From the NCBI RefSeq assembly GCF_020866905.1, contig NZ_JAIVCC010000005.1, positions 856,088-920,087 on the forward strand: DNA of 64,000 nt, given 5' to 3'. Under the pieces are notes generated by a model. It was not told where the DNA came from. It did no database searches and saw only the letters and a program-made list of their open reading frames with translations. This DNA comes from Salinimicrobium sediminilitoris (GTDB lineage: Bacteria > Bacteroidota > Bacteroidia > Flavobacteriales > Flavobacteriaceae). Shown piece after piece: positions 1 to 8,940 of this stretch (position 1 is its first letter; each line of letters begins with the position of its first letter). Made by a program: the position numbers and the translations under genes.

Positions 1-262
1 CTTTTGCTCCTTCTTTTTCGACTGCCTGTTTTATGGCATCGGCATAAGCTTTGGCATTGAATTTTTGAAGTTTATCATCATTTATCTTAAGTACCTTGCT
101 TACTCCGTATTGCCCAAGGTCCCCTGCGCCCTGTGCGTTAAAGGAAACGGCAGTGACATCTGTTCCCAACATGTCGGCAACACCTTTTGCATAAGAGGCC
201 ACTTCGAGTGCGGTCTTTTTAAATTTTCCTTCTTCTGATTCTGTATATACTAAAACTGACAT
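1..262 (-). CDS. etfA: Electron transfer flavoprotein alpha subunit (partial)
   Basis: Only the N-terminal 87 codons lie in the window; the gene runs off the left edge. The start MSVLVYTESEEGKFKK is the usual opening of ETF alpha in this phylum. The protein binds FAD with the beta subunit and carries electrons from acyl-CoA dehydrogenases to the respiratory chain via ETF-quinone oxidoreductase. It lies 73 bp downstream of etfB on the same strand, so the two form an etfBA operon. An acyl-CoA dehydrogenase that could feed it is encoded at 44087-45451. The FAD-binding C-terminal half is not visible. Confidence 0.9.
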   Translation of the reverse strand, partial: MSVLVYTESEEGKFKKTALEVASYAKGVADMLGTDVTAVSFNAQGAGDLGQYGVSKVLKINDDKLQKFNAKAYADAIKQAVEKEGAK

Positions 263-335
263 ATCTTTTTATGGTATATTTTTTATTGAATATTGAATAG
301 TTAAAAATGGAGTCTGGATTCCAGACACTTCATCT

Positions 336-1082
336 TTAAATCACCTTCGCCTCATTGTGAAGCAAATTCACCAACTCATCCAGGTTATCGGGATCGATAA
401 GTTTAATATCTCCTTTTGGCTGTGGCTTTTCAAATTTCACAGCTTCAGAATGTGTTCCTGCTTCTACCGGTTCCACTACATTAAGTGGCTTCTTACGGGC
501 CTGCATTATTCCCCGCATATTAGGAATACGAAGATCACTCTCCTGTACAATTCCTTTTTGTGTTCCAATAACTAAAGGGAGGCTTGTCTTAAGCGTTTCT
601 TTTCCTCCATCGATTTCGCGAATTGCCGTGGCTTCATTTCCTTCCACTTCCAATCCAATACAGGTATTTATGAAATTAGCTCCAATTAGACCTGCAACCA
701 TTCCGGGAACCATCCCGCCGTTATAGTCAATAGATTCACGGCCGGCAATAATAAGGTCATAACCCCCGTCCTGTGCTACTTTGGCAATTTGTTTTGCAAC
801 ATATACCCCATCTGTAGCCGGTGTATTTACGCGTATAGCGCTATCGGCTCCAATAGCCAGAGCTTTTCTTAAGGTAGGCTCGGTCTCTGTACCACCTACA
901 TTTACCACATCTACTGTTGCGCCTTGTTTTTCTTTGAACCACATTGCCCTGGTAAGACCAAATTCGTCATTTGGATTTATCACGAACTGTACCCCGGCAG
1001 TGTCGAATTTTGTGTCACCTTCAGAAAAATTAATCTTGGAGGTAGTATCAGGAACGTGACTAATACACACTAATATTTTCAT
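336..1082 (-). CDS. etfB: Electron transfer flavoprotein beta subunit
   Basis: 248 aa, the normal length for ETF beta. It opens MKILVCISHVPDTTSKINF and carries the family's conserved stretches: GTETEPTLRKALAIGADSA near residue 65, DLIIAGRESIDYNGG near 110 (AMP-binding fold), and the C-terminal signature around RIPNMRGIMQARKKPL near 185. It is the small subunit of the soluble electron carrier that takes electrons from acyl-CoA dehydrogenases. It is first gene of an etfBA operon and is transcribed divergently from the pyruvate dehydrogenase gene at 1248, with about 165 bp of shared upstream region. Confidence 0.95.
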   Translation of the reverse strand: MKILVCISHVPDTTSKINFSEGDTKFDTAGVQFVINPNDEFGLTRAMWFKEKQGATVDVVNVGGTETEPTLRKALAIGADSAIRVNTPATDGVYVAKQIAKVAQDGGYDLIIAGRESIDYNGGMVPGMVAGLIGANFINTCIGLEVEGNEATAIREIDGGKETLKTSLPLVIGTQKGIVQESDLRIPNMRGIMQARKKPLNVVEPVEAGTHSEAVKFEKPQPKGDIKLIDPDNLDELVNLLHNEAKVI

Positions 1083-1247
1083 ATATCTCAGTATTTTTTA
1101 AATAAAATTTATAATTGGTTTACGAAGATACATAAAAACTGAGGAAAAATACTGTGCGTGCATAAGAAATTTTTGTTCTGAAGTAGGCGATAATCCTTAT
1201 TTGAATTACTATTTTTGTGGTTCGAAATTTTTAATCAAATACGTGTA

Positions 1248-2228
1248 ATGAAGACAATCCAGTTCAGGGAAGCAATAGCCCAGGCCATGAGTGAAGAGAT
1301 GCGCAGGGATGAAACTGTGTACCTTATGGGGGAAGAGGTTGCTGAATATAACGGAGCTTATAAGGCATCAAAAGGGATGCTGGATGAATTTGGTCCCGAT
1401 CGTGTGATCGACACACCCATTTCAGAATTAGGTTTTTCAGGAATAGGGGTTGGTAGCGCCATGAACGGCAACCGCCCTATCATAGAATTCATGACCTTTA
1501 ACTTTTCCCTGGTGGGAATTGACCAGATCATAAATAATGCTGCCAAGATGCGCCAAATGAGCGGCGGGCAATTTAATATTCCTATTGTATTTCGTGGTCC
1601 AACAGCATCTGCGGGACAATTGGGTGCTACCCACTCCCAGGCTTTTGAAAGCTGGTATGCAAATACTCCGGGACTTAAAGTTATTGTTCCTTCTAATCCT
1701 TATGACGCAAAAGGGCTTTTAAAAGCTGCTATTCGCGATGATGATCCTGTGATCTTCATGGAGTCTGAACAAATGTACGGCGACAAAGGTGAAGTGCCCG
1801 AAGAAGAATATGTTTTGCCAATTGGTAAAGCCGATATTAAAAGAGAAGGTAGCGATGTTACTATTGTTTCTTTTGGTAAGATCATCAAGATATGTTACAA
1901 GGCTGCTGAAGAATTGGAAAAAGAAGGTATCTCCTGTGAGATCATCGACCTGCGTACTATTCGCCCGATGGATCACGAGGCTATCTTGGAATCTGTAAAA
2001 AAGACCAACAGGTTAGTAATCGTGGAAGAGGCATGGCCTTTTGGAAATATTGCTACAGAGATCACTTACCAGGTGCAGTCACAGGCTTTCGATTTCCTTG
2101 ACGCTCCTATTGTAAAGATAAATACTGCCGATACCCCGGCGCCATATTCTCCTGTATTGCTGGAAGAGTGGTTGCCAAATCACAACGACGTGATCAAAGC
2201 GGTGAAGAAAGTAATGTATAAGGAATAA
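1248..2228 (+). CDS. pdhB: Pyruvate dehydrogenase E1 component, beta subunit
   Basis: 326 aa from the ATG at 1248; an upstream in-frame TTG at 1215 adds 11 residues without family resemblance, so I prefer MKTIQFREAIAQAM. The protein has the transketolase pyrimidine-binding domain (about residues 1-180: GEEVAEYNGAYKASKG, DTPISELGFSGIGVGSA, RGPTASAGQLGATHSQ) and the transketolase C-terminal domain (about 190-320: VSFGKIIKICYKAAEELE, EEAWPFGNIATEI). With an E1 alpha encoded elsewhere it decarboxylates pyruvate using thiamine diphosphate. It stands alone here, without alpha or E2, which is common in flavobacteria. A terminator follows at 2252. Confidence 0.93.
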   Translation: MKTIQFREAIAQAMSEEMRRDETVYLMGEEVAEYNGAYKASKGMLDEFGPDRVIDTPISELGFSGIGVGSAMNGNRPIIEFMTFNFSLVGIDQIINNAAKMRQMSGGQFNIPIVFRGPTASAGQLGATHSQAFESWYANTPGLKVIVPSNPYDAKGLLKAAIRDDDPVIFMESEQMYGDKGEVPEEEYVLPIGKADIKREGSDVTIVSFGKIIKICYKAAEELEKEGISCEIIDLRTIRPMDHEAILESVKKTNRLVIVEEAWPFGNIATEITYQVQSQAFDFLDAPIVKINTADTPAPYSPVLLEEWLPNHNDVIKAVKKVMYKE

Positions 2229-2251
2229 AACCTTTCAAAAATAACATTTTC

Positions 2252-2277
2252 AAGCCTCCTTTTTGGGAGGCTTTTTT
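2252..2277 (+). terminator. Intrinsic terminator after pdhB
   Basis: AAGCCTCC-TTTTT-GGGAGGCTT hairpin directly followed by a T run, 24 bp after the pdhB stop codon. Confidence 0.85.
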
Positions 2278-2281
2278 GTTT

Positions 2282-2510
2282 ACAACCCCAATTACCAATC
2301 ATCAAATTCCAGCCACCAAGCACCAAGCACCAAGCATCAAGCACCAAACACCAGGCACCAAACACCGAACTCCAAGCACCGAACTCCAAGCACCGAACTC
2401 CAAGCACCAAGCACCAAGCACCAAATCTTTAAATCTGCAAATTGGAATTTGGAATTTGGGATTTGGAATTTGGAATTTGAGGATTCGGAATTTGAGGATT
2501 TTGAATTTGC
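2282..2510. repeat. Heptanucleotide tandem repeat arrays
   Basis: Two adjoining arrays with a strict 7-bp period. The first (about 2282-2426) has some twenty units of the type AAGCACC, with variants AAGCATC, AAACACC, AGGCACC and GAACTCC; part of it alternates AAGCACC/GAACTCC, giving a 14-bp super-period. The second (about 2436-2510) repeats TTGGAAT with variants TTGGGAT and TTGAGGA. Because 7 is not a multiple of 3, translation gives an artificial 7-residue repeat, so ORFs running through here are not real. The same words recur near 35850 and 50700. Confidence 0.85.
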
Positions 2511-2643
2511 CTCCGCCATTTGTGAAAAAAAACCTAAACTTTATTTTAAGGAGCAACTTCTCAATAAGATATACCTATTTAAAACGGAAGGAAGTATTAT
2601 ATTTGCCGCCCCTAAGAGAAAAAAAGAAATTAAAAATAATATA

Positions 2644-3159
2644 ATGAGTAAAACATTTGACGTTCTTATCGAAATCCCAAAAGGGAGCCGTAATAAATAT
2701 GAGTATGACTTTGATCTAAAGAAAGTGCGCTATGACAGGATGATCTTTTCTTCCATGATGTATCCTGCAGATTATGGTTTCATTCCCGAAACCCTGGCTT
2801 TAGACAGTGACCCCTTGGACGTACTTGTATTGGTGACCGAACCTACTTTCCCGGGTTGTGTGATGGAGGTAAAGCCTATTGGTGTTTTCCACATGGCCGA
2901 TGAAAAGGGGCCTGATGAGAAAGTGATCTGTGTACCTATTTCCGACCCTATCTGGAACAGGCTTAATGACCTTAGCGACGTAAATGGTCACCTTATCAAG
3001 GAAATAGAGCATTTTTTCAAGGTGTACAAAGATCTTGAGCAAAAGAAGGTTGATGTTGAAGGTTGGGGAGATGTTAAAGAGGCAAATGCTATTATCGAGG
3101 ATTGTATTAAACGATATAAAGACAGCAACGGGGAAAAAGGAAATTTTTCGATCCTTTAA
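2644..3159 (+). CDS. ppa: Soluble inorganic pyrophosphatase, family I
   Basis: 171 aa from the ATG at 2644 (MSKTFDVLIEIPKGSRNKYE). Longer in-frame starts run through the heptad repeats and are artefacts. The catalytic signature DSDPLDVLVL lies near residue 53, with metal-binding acidic residues; further conserved stretches are YDFDLKKVRYDR near 20 and YPADYGFIPETLALD near 40. The enzyme hydrolyses cytosolic pyrophosphate to two phosphates, pulling biosynthetic reactions forward. Its neighbour at 3452 is a membrane pyrophosphatase acting on the same substrate, an unusual adjacency of a heat-losing and an energy-conserving enzyme. A terminator with a GAAA loop follows. Confidence 0.95.
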   Translation: MSKTFDVLIEIPKGSRNKYEYDFDLKKVRYDRMIFSSMMYPADYGFIPETLALDSDPLDVLVLVTEPTFPGCVMEVKPIGVFHMADEKGPDEKVICVPISDPIWNRLNDLSDVNGHLIKEIEHFFKVYKDLEQKKVDVEGWGDVKEANAIIEDCIKRYKDSNGEKGNFSIL

Positions 3160-3186
3160 TCTTCCGGCGCTCACCATATTAAGAAG

Positions 3187-3214
3187 GCAGCTATTGAAAA
3201 ATAGCTGCTTTTTT
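3187..3214 (+). terminator. Intrinsic terminator after ppa
   Basis: GCAGCTATT-GAAA-AATAGCTGC stem of 9 bp with a tetraloop and six Ts, 28 bp after the ppa stop. It suggests that hppA downstream has its own promoter; a TAACTTTAG box at about 3416-3424 is a plausible -7 element. Confidence 0.85.
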
Positions 3215-3451
3215 ATTTTAAGATATTCCTAAGGTTTAATTTCCTTTCATTCTGCATTCGTTAAAAAACCAATTAAAAAATGGCATTATCATAAAATTAT
3301 TCTCTAAAATATATTTTTATCGCCTCAAGGCTACCTATGACTGAGAATATCTGAACTTTTTTGCCTGTTACTGACAAACATCATATTTAGGATGCTATAT
3401 TTTCCCCTCTTTTGCTAACTTTAGCACCGTAAATAAATTTAACAAAAAATT

Positions 3452-5824
3452 ATGGAATCATTGATGATCTGGTTGCCGGCTATCCTGGCGATCATAGGGC
3501 TCATTTTTATGTGGGCAAAACGCTCCTGGGTTTTGAAACAGGATGCGGGAGATGGAAAGATGAAGGATATTTCCTCTCACATTTACGAAGGAGCGCTGGC
3601 TTTCCTTAATGCCGAGTATAAGATCCTTACCATTTTTGTCATTGTCGCAAGCATTTTACTGGCAGGAATTTCATTTATTGTTCCTACCACCCATATTCTA
3701 ATTGTTGTAGCCTTTATATTTGGGGCTATTTTTTCGGCTTTCGCCGGAAATATAGGGATGCGTATCGCAACCCAGTCTAACGTTCGTACAACCCAGGCCG
3801 CAAGGACAAGTTTGCCACAGGCATTAAAAGTGTCATTTGGAGGTGGAACAGTTATGGGACTTGGTGTGGCCGGTCTTGCCGTTCTTGGCTTAACGACCTT
3901 CTTTATCATTTTCTATCATGTCTTTATGGGCGGGGAGTGGACAGATGTTCACCAAATGACCATTGTACTGGAAACTCTTGCAGGATTCTCTCTTGGAGCC
4001 GAATCTATTGCGCTATTCGCACGTGTGGGTGGTGGTATTTATACCAAAGCGGCCGATGTTGGTGCCGACCTTGTTGGAAAAGTGGAAGCCGGTATTCCAG
4101 AAGATGACCCCCGTAACCCTGCTACCATTGCCGATAACGTTGGGGACAACGTAGGTGATGTTGCCGGGATGGGTGCCGACCTCTTCGGAAGTTATGTAGC
4201 TACCGTATTAGCGGCTATGGTTCTTGGTAATTATGTGATCAAAGACATGGGCGGTGATATTATTTCTGAAGGTTTTGGAGGGATTGGACCCATTCTTTTA
4301 CCAATGGCGATCGCCGGCTTCGGGATCATTTTCTCTATCGTGGGAACGCTTTTGGTGAAGATTAGCAGTAGTACTGCTAAAGAAGCTGAGGTACAGTCAG
4401 CACTTAACAGAGGGAACTGGGTGTCCATCATCCTGGTTGCCATCTCATCTTTCTTCCTTGTGACCTGGATGTTGCCGGAAACCATGCAAATGGAATTCTT
4501 TGGCGAAGGCCCACAGTTGATTTCTTCAATGAGGGTTTTCTATGCCACTTTAGTGGGACTTGTAGTAGGAGGAGTAATTTCTGCTGTTACCGAATATTAC
4601 ACTGGGCTGGGTAATAAACCTGTACTTTCTATTGTTCAGAATTCCAGCACAGGTGCCGGGACCAACATAATTGCCGGTCTTGCTACCGGGATGATCTCTA
4701 CTTTTTATTCTGTACTTCTTTTCGCCATCGCGATATGGGCGTCTTATGCCTTTGCAGGTTTCTACGGAGTAGCGCTTGCGGCTTCGGCCATGATGGCGAC
4801 CACAGCAATGCAGCTGGCTATTGATGCTTTTGGACCAATTGCCGATAACGCCGGAGGTATTGCCGAAATGAGCGAACTGCCTTCAGAAGTTAGAGAGAGA
4901 ACAGATATTTTGGATTCAGTAGGAAATACAACTGCAGCGACAGGAAAAGGATTTGCCATCGCTTCGGCGGCACTTACCTCTCTTGCTCTTTTTGCAGCTT
5001 ATGTCACTTTTACTGGAATTGACGGGATCAACATCTTTAAAGCTCCTGTACTTGCCATGTTGTTTGTAGGAGGTATGATACCCGTAGTGTTCTCGGCTCT
5101 TGCAATGCAATCTGTTGGGAAAGCGGCCATGGAAATGGTAAACGAGGTGCGTAGGCAGTTTCGTGAGATCCCCGGGATCATGGAAGGAACAGGCAAGCCA
5201 CAATACGATAAGTGTGTAGAGATCTCCACAAAAGCAGCCTTACGTGAAATGTTGTTGCCGGGTCTTCTAACCATTGGATTCCCTATCCTAATCGTACTTA
5301 TACCCATGGCTCTTGGTTATGAAAATCCTCTTATCGCCGAAATGCTTGGAGGTTATATGGCCGGAGTTACCGTAAGTGGTGTGCTTTGGGCGATCTTTCA
5401 GAATAACGCGGGAGGTGCTTGGGATAACGCCAAGAAATCTTTTGAAGCCGGGGTGATGATCAACGGCGAGATGACCTATAAAGGTTCTGAAGCTCATAAA
5501 GCTGCCGTAACCGGTGATACTGTGGGAGATCCTTTTAAAGATACATCGGGTCCATCAATGAACATTTTGATTAAGCTTACTTGTTTAATAGGTCTTGTGA
5601 TCGCGCCTATTCTTGGAGAAGATATGGCTATGGCCAATACACCCGAAGTAGATGAAGTAACTATCATTCACGAGCAGGAGGAGGCAGAAGTAGTACCTGT
5701 GGTACAATTCTCAACAGATAAAAATGAGGCTCTTGTTGCTGCGGAAAAAATTGCTGATGCGGTTATTGCTTCGGAAGCTGTACCGGCTGAAAAAGCTTCA
5801 GAAGTAACTCCTGAAAAAGAGTGA
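3452..5824 (+). CDS. hppA: Membrane-bound ion-pumping pyrophosphatase
   Basis: 790 aa with about 16 hydrophobic segments, the normal fold of integral-membrane pyrophosphatases that couple PPi hydrolysis to H+ or Na+ export. The PPi/Mg site is clear: [20 protein letters not shown] near residue 195, [19 protein letters not shown] near 215-235, and the C-terminal [15 protein letters not shown] near 690. The segment [10 protein letters not shown] near 495 has Ala where K+-independent enzymes have Lys, so a K+-requiring enzyme is expected; H+ versus Na+ cannot be decided by eye. Odd: after the last membrane segment ([10 protein letters not shown]) there is an acidic, Ala/Val/Glu-rich tail of about 70 residues that core family members lack. 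Confidence 0.95.
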   Translation: MESLMIWLPAILAIIGLIFMWAKRSWVLKQDAGDGKMKDISSHIYEGALAFLNAEYKILTIFVIVASILLAGISFIVPTTHILIVVAFIFGAIFSAFAGNIGMRIATQSNVRTTQAARTSLPQALKVSFGGGTVMGLGVAGLAVLGLTTFFIIFYHVFMGGEWTDVHQMTIVLETLAGFSLGAESIALFARVGGGIYTKAADVGADLVGKVEAGIPEDDPRNPATIADNVGDNVGDVAGMGADLFGSYVATVLAAMVLGNYVIKDMGGDIISEGFGGIGPILLPMAIAGFGIIFSIVGTLLVKISSSTAKEAEVQSALNRGNWVSIILVAISSFFLVTWMLPETMQMEFFGEGPQLISSMRVFYATLVGLVVGGVISAVTEYYTGLGNKPVLSIVQNSSTGAGTNIIAGLATGMISTFYSVLLFAIAIWASYAFAGFYGVALAASAMMATTAMQLAIDAFGPIADNAGGIAEMSELPSEVRERTDILDSVGNTTAATGKGFAIASAALTSLALFAAYVTFTGIDGINIFKAPVLAMLFVGGMIPVVFSALAMQSVGKAAMEMVNEVRRQFREIPGIMEGTGKPQYDKCVEISTKAALREMLLPGLLTIGFPILIVLIPMALGYENPLIAEMLGGYMAGVTVSGVLWAIFQNNAGGAWDNAKKSFEAGVMINGEMTYKGSEAHKAAVTGDTVGDPFKDTSGPSMNILIKLTCLIGLVIAPILGEDMAMANTPEVDEVTIIHEQEEAEVVPVVQFSTDKNEALVAAEKIADAVIASEAVPAEKASEVTPEKE

Positions 5825-5853
5825 TTCAGAAGGAAATTTCCTAAAAAACTTTT

Positions 5854-5886
5854 AAAATCCCCTGCAACCACAGGGGATTTTTGTTT
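5854..5886 (+). terminator. Intrinsic terminator after hppA
   Basis: AAAATCCCCTG-CAACCA-CAGGGGATTTT, an 11-bp stem with a T-rich tail, 30 bp after the hppA stop. Confidence 0.88.
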
Positions 5887-5906
5887 TAAAATGTATCTTG
5901 AAAAAA

Positions 5907-5934
5907 AGTGTCAAAAATGGCATTTTTAAAACCT
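5907..5934. repeat. Odd-palindrome repeat, copy 1
   Basis: AGTGTCAAAAATG-G-CATTTTTAAAACCT: a near-palindrome around a single central base, ending 4 bp before the ATG of the App1-like gene. It belongs to the dispersed family also seen near 23524, 30114, 33251, 34147, 35077, 46090, 50443 and 55575. In RNA it would fold into a hairpin directly over the start region of the following gene. Confidence 0.7.
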
Positions 5935-5938
5935 GTTT

Positions 5939-6970
5939 ATGAAGCTCCTTTCCAGGATTAAAAATCATCTTACCGCCAAACCTGAAGTAAAACTGGCCAC
6001 CTACCGCAGTTATGGAACTTCCAGTCATCTTTATTTGTTGGGACGGGCTATAGATGATGATAACCTGAAGATGCATGAGGACCAATCATTTTTCAGGACA
6101 CTTTCCAACACCTATAAGCAGTTCGACAGCTATGAGATCTCAAATGCCGAAATTGCCCTGGAACTTCCAAATGGTGTGGTGCTTAAGACAAAAACCAATG
6201 CCAAAGGCTATTTCCTCTACGACAAGACCATTTCCCTAAACCTGAAGGAGTTTGCCAATGATGAAGGCTGGGTGAAGCTCAAGGTCTCTTTTGTGAATGA
6301 GGTGCATAACAGTAAGATCACCAACAACAATGAATTTGAAGCTGAACTGCTTATCCCGCCCATAAAGGCCAGCTACGGAGTCATAAGCGATATTGACGAT
6401 ACTATTTTACATACCGGGGTAACCTCTTTTCTTAAGTGGAGACTTATCAAAAACTCTCTTTTTAAAAATGCTCACAACAGGATCTCTTTAGAAGGTTCTC
6501 CTAAATTTTATAGGGACCTGCATGCCGGAAAGAAAGGAGATGAACAGAACCCCATAATCTATTTAAGCAATAGTCCATGGAATCTATACCAGTATCTCAG
6601 AATTTTCCTGGAGGTCAATGATTTCCCAAAAGGACCTATTTTGCTGCGGGACTTTAGAACCCCTTTTGATAAAACATTAAGACCCGAGAAGCCGCACAAG
6701 CAAAAGGAGATCGTAAATATCCTGAAGACCTATCCCCACCTTAATTTCATTCTCATTGGTGATAGTGGAGAACACGATCCTGCTATTTACACAGAGATCG
6801 CTGCCCAGTACCCAGATCGTATTTTGGCAATTTACCTGCGCAGCGTAAAACACCGCCGACAAATGAGACGGGTGAGAAGTATAGTGGACAACTTCGAGAC
6901 CGTTCCCGTCTTAATGGTCGAAAATTCCCAACAAGCCGAGGAACATGCGCGGGAACAGGGGTTTATTTAA
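5939..6970 (+). CDS. App1-like phosphatidate phosphatase domain protein (DUF2183)
   Basis: 343 aa. The catalytic part (about residues 145-300) matches the App1/DUF2183 HAD-like family: SDIDDTILHTGVTS gives the DxDxT nucleophile motif, followed by SLEGSPKFYRDLHAG, YLSNSPWNLYQYL and, near 270, LIGDSGEHDPAIYTEIA. The N-terminal third looks like a beta-rich domain (ALELPNGVVLKTKTNAKGYF). Yeast App1 dephosphorylates phosphatidate; bacterial substrates are not established. No signal peptide is seen, so it is probably cytosolic. It is a single gene between the hppA terminator and a heptad-repeat spacer. Confidence 0.85.
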   Translation: MKLLSRIKNHLTAKPEVKLATYRSYGTSSHLYLLGRAIDDDNLKMHEDQSFFRTLSNTYKQFDSYEISNAEIALELPNGVVLKTKTNAKGYFLYDKTISLNLKEFANDEGWVKLKVSFVNEVHNSKITNNNEFEAELLIPPIKASYGVISDIDDTILHTGVTSFLKWRLIKNSLFKNAHNRISLEGSPKFYRDLHAGKKGDEQNPIIYLSNSPWNLYQYLRIFLEVNDFPKGPILLRDFRTPFDKTLRPEKPHKQKEIVNILKTYPHLNFILIGDSGEHDPAIYTEIAAQYPDRILAIYLRSVKHRRQMRRVRSIVDNFETVPVLMVENSQQAEEHAREQGFI

Positions 6971-6983
6971 AGGTTTAATGTTG

Positions 6984-7010
6984 TTGCAGGTTGCAGGTTG
7001 CAGGTTGCCC
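6984..7010. repeat. Heptad repeat TTGCAGG x3
   Basis: Three perfect TTGCAGG units followed by a broken fourth (TTGCCC), just after the App1-like gene. Confidence 0.8.
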
Positions 7011-7168
7011 TTTCTACGTTCCGCGCTTCATGCGAAACGGAGCTTTTTGGTGACCGAAACAATCTGCCTCTTTTGAATGTGGATACCAACTTCCTGATGA
7101 CTTGTAACTTTTTTATGCCTTTATGCTCCATTATTAGAAAGGTAAGTTGCCATCACTGCCGACTTGGG

Positions 7169-7215
7169 ACTGTGCACTGCATACTGAACCTGACCACTGA
7201 TGACTGAGAACTGAA
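7169..7215. repeat. Degenerate heptad repeat ACTGnnn
   Basis: Units ACTGTGC, ACTGCAT, ACTGAAC, CTGACC, ACTGATG, ACTGAGA, ACTGAAC: the first four bases are held and the other three vary, with the 7-bp spacing kept (one unit lacks a base). It ends at the 3' end of the pcm gene. A related array lies at 43029. Confidence 0.75.
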
Positions 7216-7217
7216 CA

Positions 7218-7916
7218 CTAATTCCGTCTTGTAAAGGGCACAAACCTTACCGGCATCAAGTTTTTGATCTTCAGCTTTCCGTTCTTTTGTTTTGTTACAA
7301 GTCTTAGTTCCTGCGAAGCCGACATGGGGCCAACCGGGATGATCATTTTACCACCCACCTTAAGTTGTTCTGCCAGTCGGGGAGGGATTTCTTCGGGAGC
7401 AGCGGTAACAATAATAGCGTCGTAGGGCGCATGTTCTTCCCAACCGTAAAAGCCATCCCCAACCCTGAAGTGGATGTTGTCGTAACCCATTTCTATAAGT
7501 CTCTTTTTTGCAGTCTTCGCCAAAGGTTCGACAGTTTCAATGGTGTAGACCTCATCTACAATCTCAGCCAGCACTGCCGCCTGGTATCCAGATCCTGTTC
7601 CTATTTCCAGCACCTTCATTCCCGGTTTAGGATTAATGGCCTGGGTCATATAAGCAACAATGAATGGCTGAGAAATGGTTTGCCCTTTTCCAATGGGTAG
7701 CGGCCTGTCATCATAGGCATAGCTTTGCATGTTCGGGGGAACGAGTTTGTGTCGCTCCACAGTCCGCATGGCCTTTAGAACATTTTTATCATCTATTCCG
7801 CGGGAAGCAAGATGCTGCTTCACCATTCTCTCGCGCTGTTGCTGATATCTGTCCTGTTCAGTAAAGGGAAAGAAAAAGAGCAGGACAAAACCCCAGATAA
7901 ATACACCAATTTTCAT
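7218..7916 (-). CDS. pcm: Protein-L-isoaspartate O-methyltransferase, secreted form
   Basis: 232 aa. SAM-binding motif I is VLEIGTGSGYQAAVLAEIVD near residue 100, preceded by GQTISQPFIVAYMTQAI (substrate loop) and followed by YDAIIVTAAPEEIPP and the C-terminal GKMIIPVG. The enzyme methylates isoaspartyl residues so that damaged proteins can be repaired. The first 20 residues (MKIGVFIWGFVLLFFFPF) form a hydrophobic segment typical of a signal peptide or anchor, while the catalytic domain starts near residue 28. Export would put a SAM-dependent enzyme outside the cytoplasm, so the location is uncertain. It is a single gene. Confidence 0.92.
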   Translation of the reverse strand: MKIGVFIWGFVLLFFFPFTEQDRYQQQRERMVKQHLASRGIDDKNVLKAMRTVERHKLVPPNMQSYAYDDRPLPIGKGQTISQPFIVAYMTQAINPKPGMKVLEIGTGSGYQAAVLAEIVDEVYTIETVEPLAKTAKKRLIEMGYDNIHFRVGDGFYGWEEHAPYDAIIVTAAPEEIPPRLAEQLKVGGKMIIPVGPMSASQELRLVTKQKNGKLKIKNLMPVRFVPFTRRN

Positions 7917-8105
7917 TTTTCTATTTAAGGTAATGAAAATCAGTAAATTGTGAAAGAATACTTATTGAATAAAAAATAATGTGCGAAGTCAAAATTTCGC
8001 TCAGCTGTGTCTTCGCAAAGCTGCCATGCGAAAGCAGAAGACTATGCTAAACCGAAAAAATATTAACAAGAGAGACAGTCTAGTCTCCCATCTAAAATCT
8101 CAAAT

Positions 8106-8723
8106 CTACTTGAAAAGTCCGTGAAGTTCGCCATCCACTCTGGTGATAATATTACCCAGGTCTTCCGGATTATCGACAAAGTTGATGTTATCCACATCAA
8201 TGATGAGCAGATTACCTTTATTGTAGTTGTGTACCCAGGCTTCGTAGCGCTCATTGAGCCGGCTTAGATAATCGATGGAAATGGAATTTTCATATTCCCT
8301 GCCGCGTTTATGGATCTGGGAAACAAGATTGGGAATACTGCTGCGCAGGTAGATCAAAAGATCGGGTCCCTGTACCACACTTTCCATAAGGTCAAAAAGA
8401 GATTTATAATTCTCGTAATCCCTGTTGGTCATGAGCCCCATCGCATGCAGGTTGGGTGCGAAAATATGAGCATCTTCATAGATAGTACGGTCCTGGATGA
8501 TCGCTTTTCCACTTTCCCTAAGCTCAAGGATCTGGCGGAACCGGCTGTTTAAAAAGTAGATTTGCAGGTTAAATGACCAGCGTTCCATTTTGTTGTAAAA
8601 ATCTTCCAGATATGGATTTTCCAGGACATCTTCATATTGAGCTTCCCAGTTAAAATGTTTTGCTAGTAATTTGGTAAGGGTGGTTTTTCCCGCCCCTATG
8701 TTTCCCGCAATGGCTACGTGCAT
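8106..8723 (-). CDS. Deoxynucleoside kinase
   Basis: 205 aa, normal length for the dAK/dGK/dCK family. P-loop GNIGAGKTTLTKLLAKHF at residues 7-24; the substrate motif EDVLENPYLEDFYNKMERW near 33 supplies the catalytic Glu; QDRTIYEDAHIFAPNLHAMG near 80 includes the DR(S/T) motif; IYLRSS near 125 precedes the lid Arg residues. It phosphorylates deoxynucleosides at the 5' hydroxyl for nucleotide salvage in the cytosol. Which deoxynucleoside it prefers cannot be told. It is a single gene between spacers with short heptad runs. Confidence 0.9.
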   Translation of the reverse strand: MHVAIAGNIGAGKTTLTKLLAKHFNWEAQYEDVLENPYLEDFYNKMERWSFNLQIYFLNSRFRQILELRESGKAIIQDRTIYEDAHIFAPNLHAMGLMTNRDYENYKSLFDLMESVVQGPDLLIYLRSSIPNLVSQIHKRGREYENSISIDYLSRLNERYEAWVHNYNKGNLLIIDVDNINFVDNPEDLGNIITRVDGELHGLFK

Positions 8724-8814
8724 GTTCAGAGATTTTTGGCTGTTGATCCGGGAGCAGTGAAAACTCCGCCGGTAAATATAATGGAATTAGATTTTTTATT
8801 AAAAGTAAAATTGA

Positions 8815-8940
8815 AATTGGTTTTTAGTTAATGGGGAATTGGTAAACTGGTTAATTGGGGATTTGTAATTGGGGAGTGGTTATAGATGCTATCAAAGTCT
8901 ATAGTCTGGACTCGAGTCTCTAGACCCGAGGCTCTGGTTT
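8815..8940. repeat. Degenerate heptad spacer
   Basis: AATTGG/TTGGGGA-type words spaced about 7 bp apart at 8820-8880, then AGTCTAT, AGTCTGG, ACTCGAG, TCTCTAG, ACCCGAG, GCTCTGG at 8895-8936. No gene is visible. Confidence 0.55.

Noticed and set aside
2282-2510. Possible CRISPR array
   Set aside because: Units are 7 bp without 30-bp repeats and unique spacers, and no cas genes are present.
2263-2643. Long N-terminal extension of the pyrophosphatase frame and overlapping ORFs on both strands
   Set aside because: They run through the heptad repeats and a terminator; the repeated protein pattern is a by-product of the 7-bp period, and the enzyme family starts at 2644.
6998-7207. 70-codon ORF after the App1-like gene
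   Set aside because: It begins in TTGCAGG repeats and ends in ACTGnnn repeats, with no protein-like composition.
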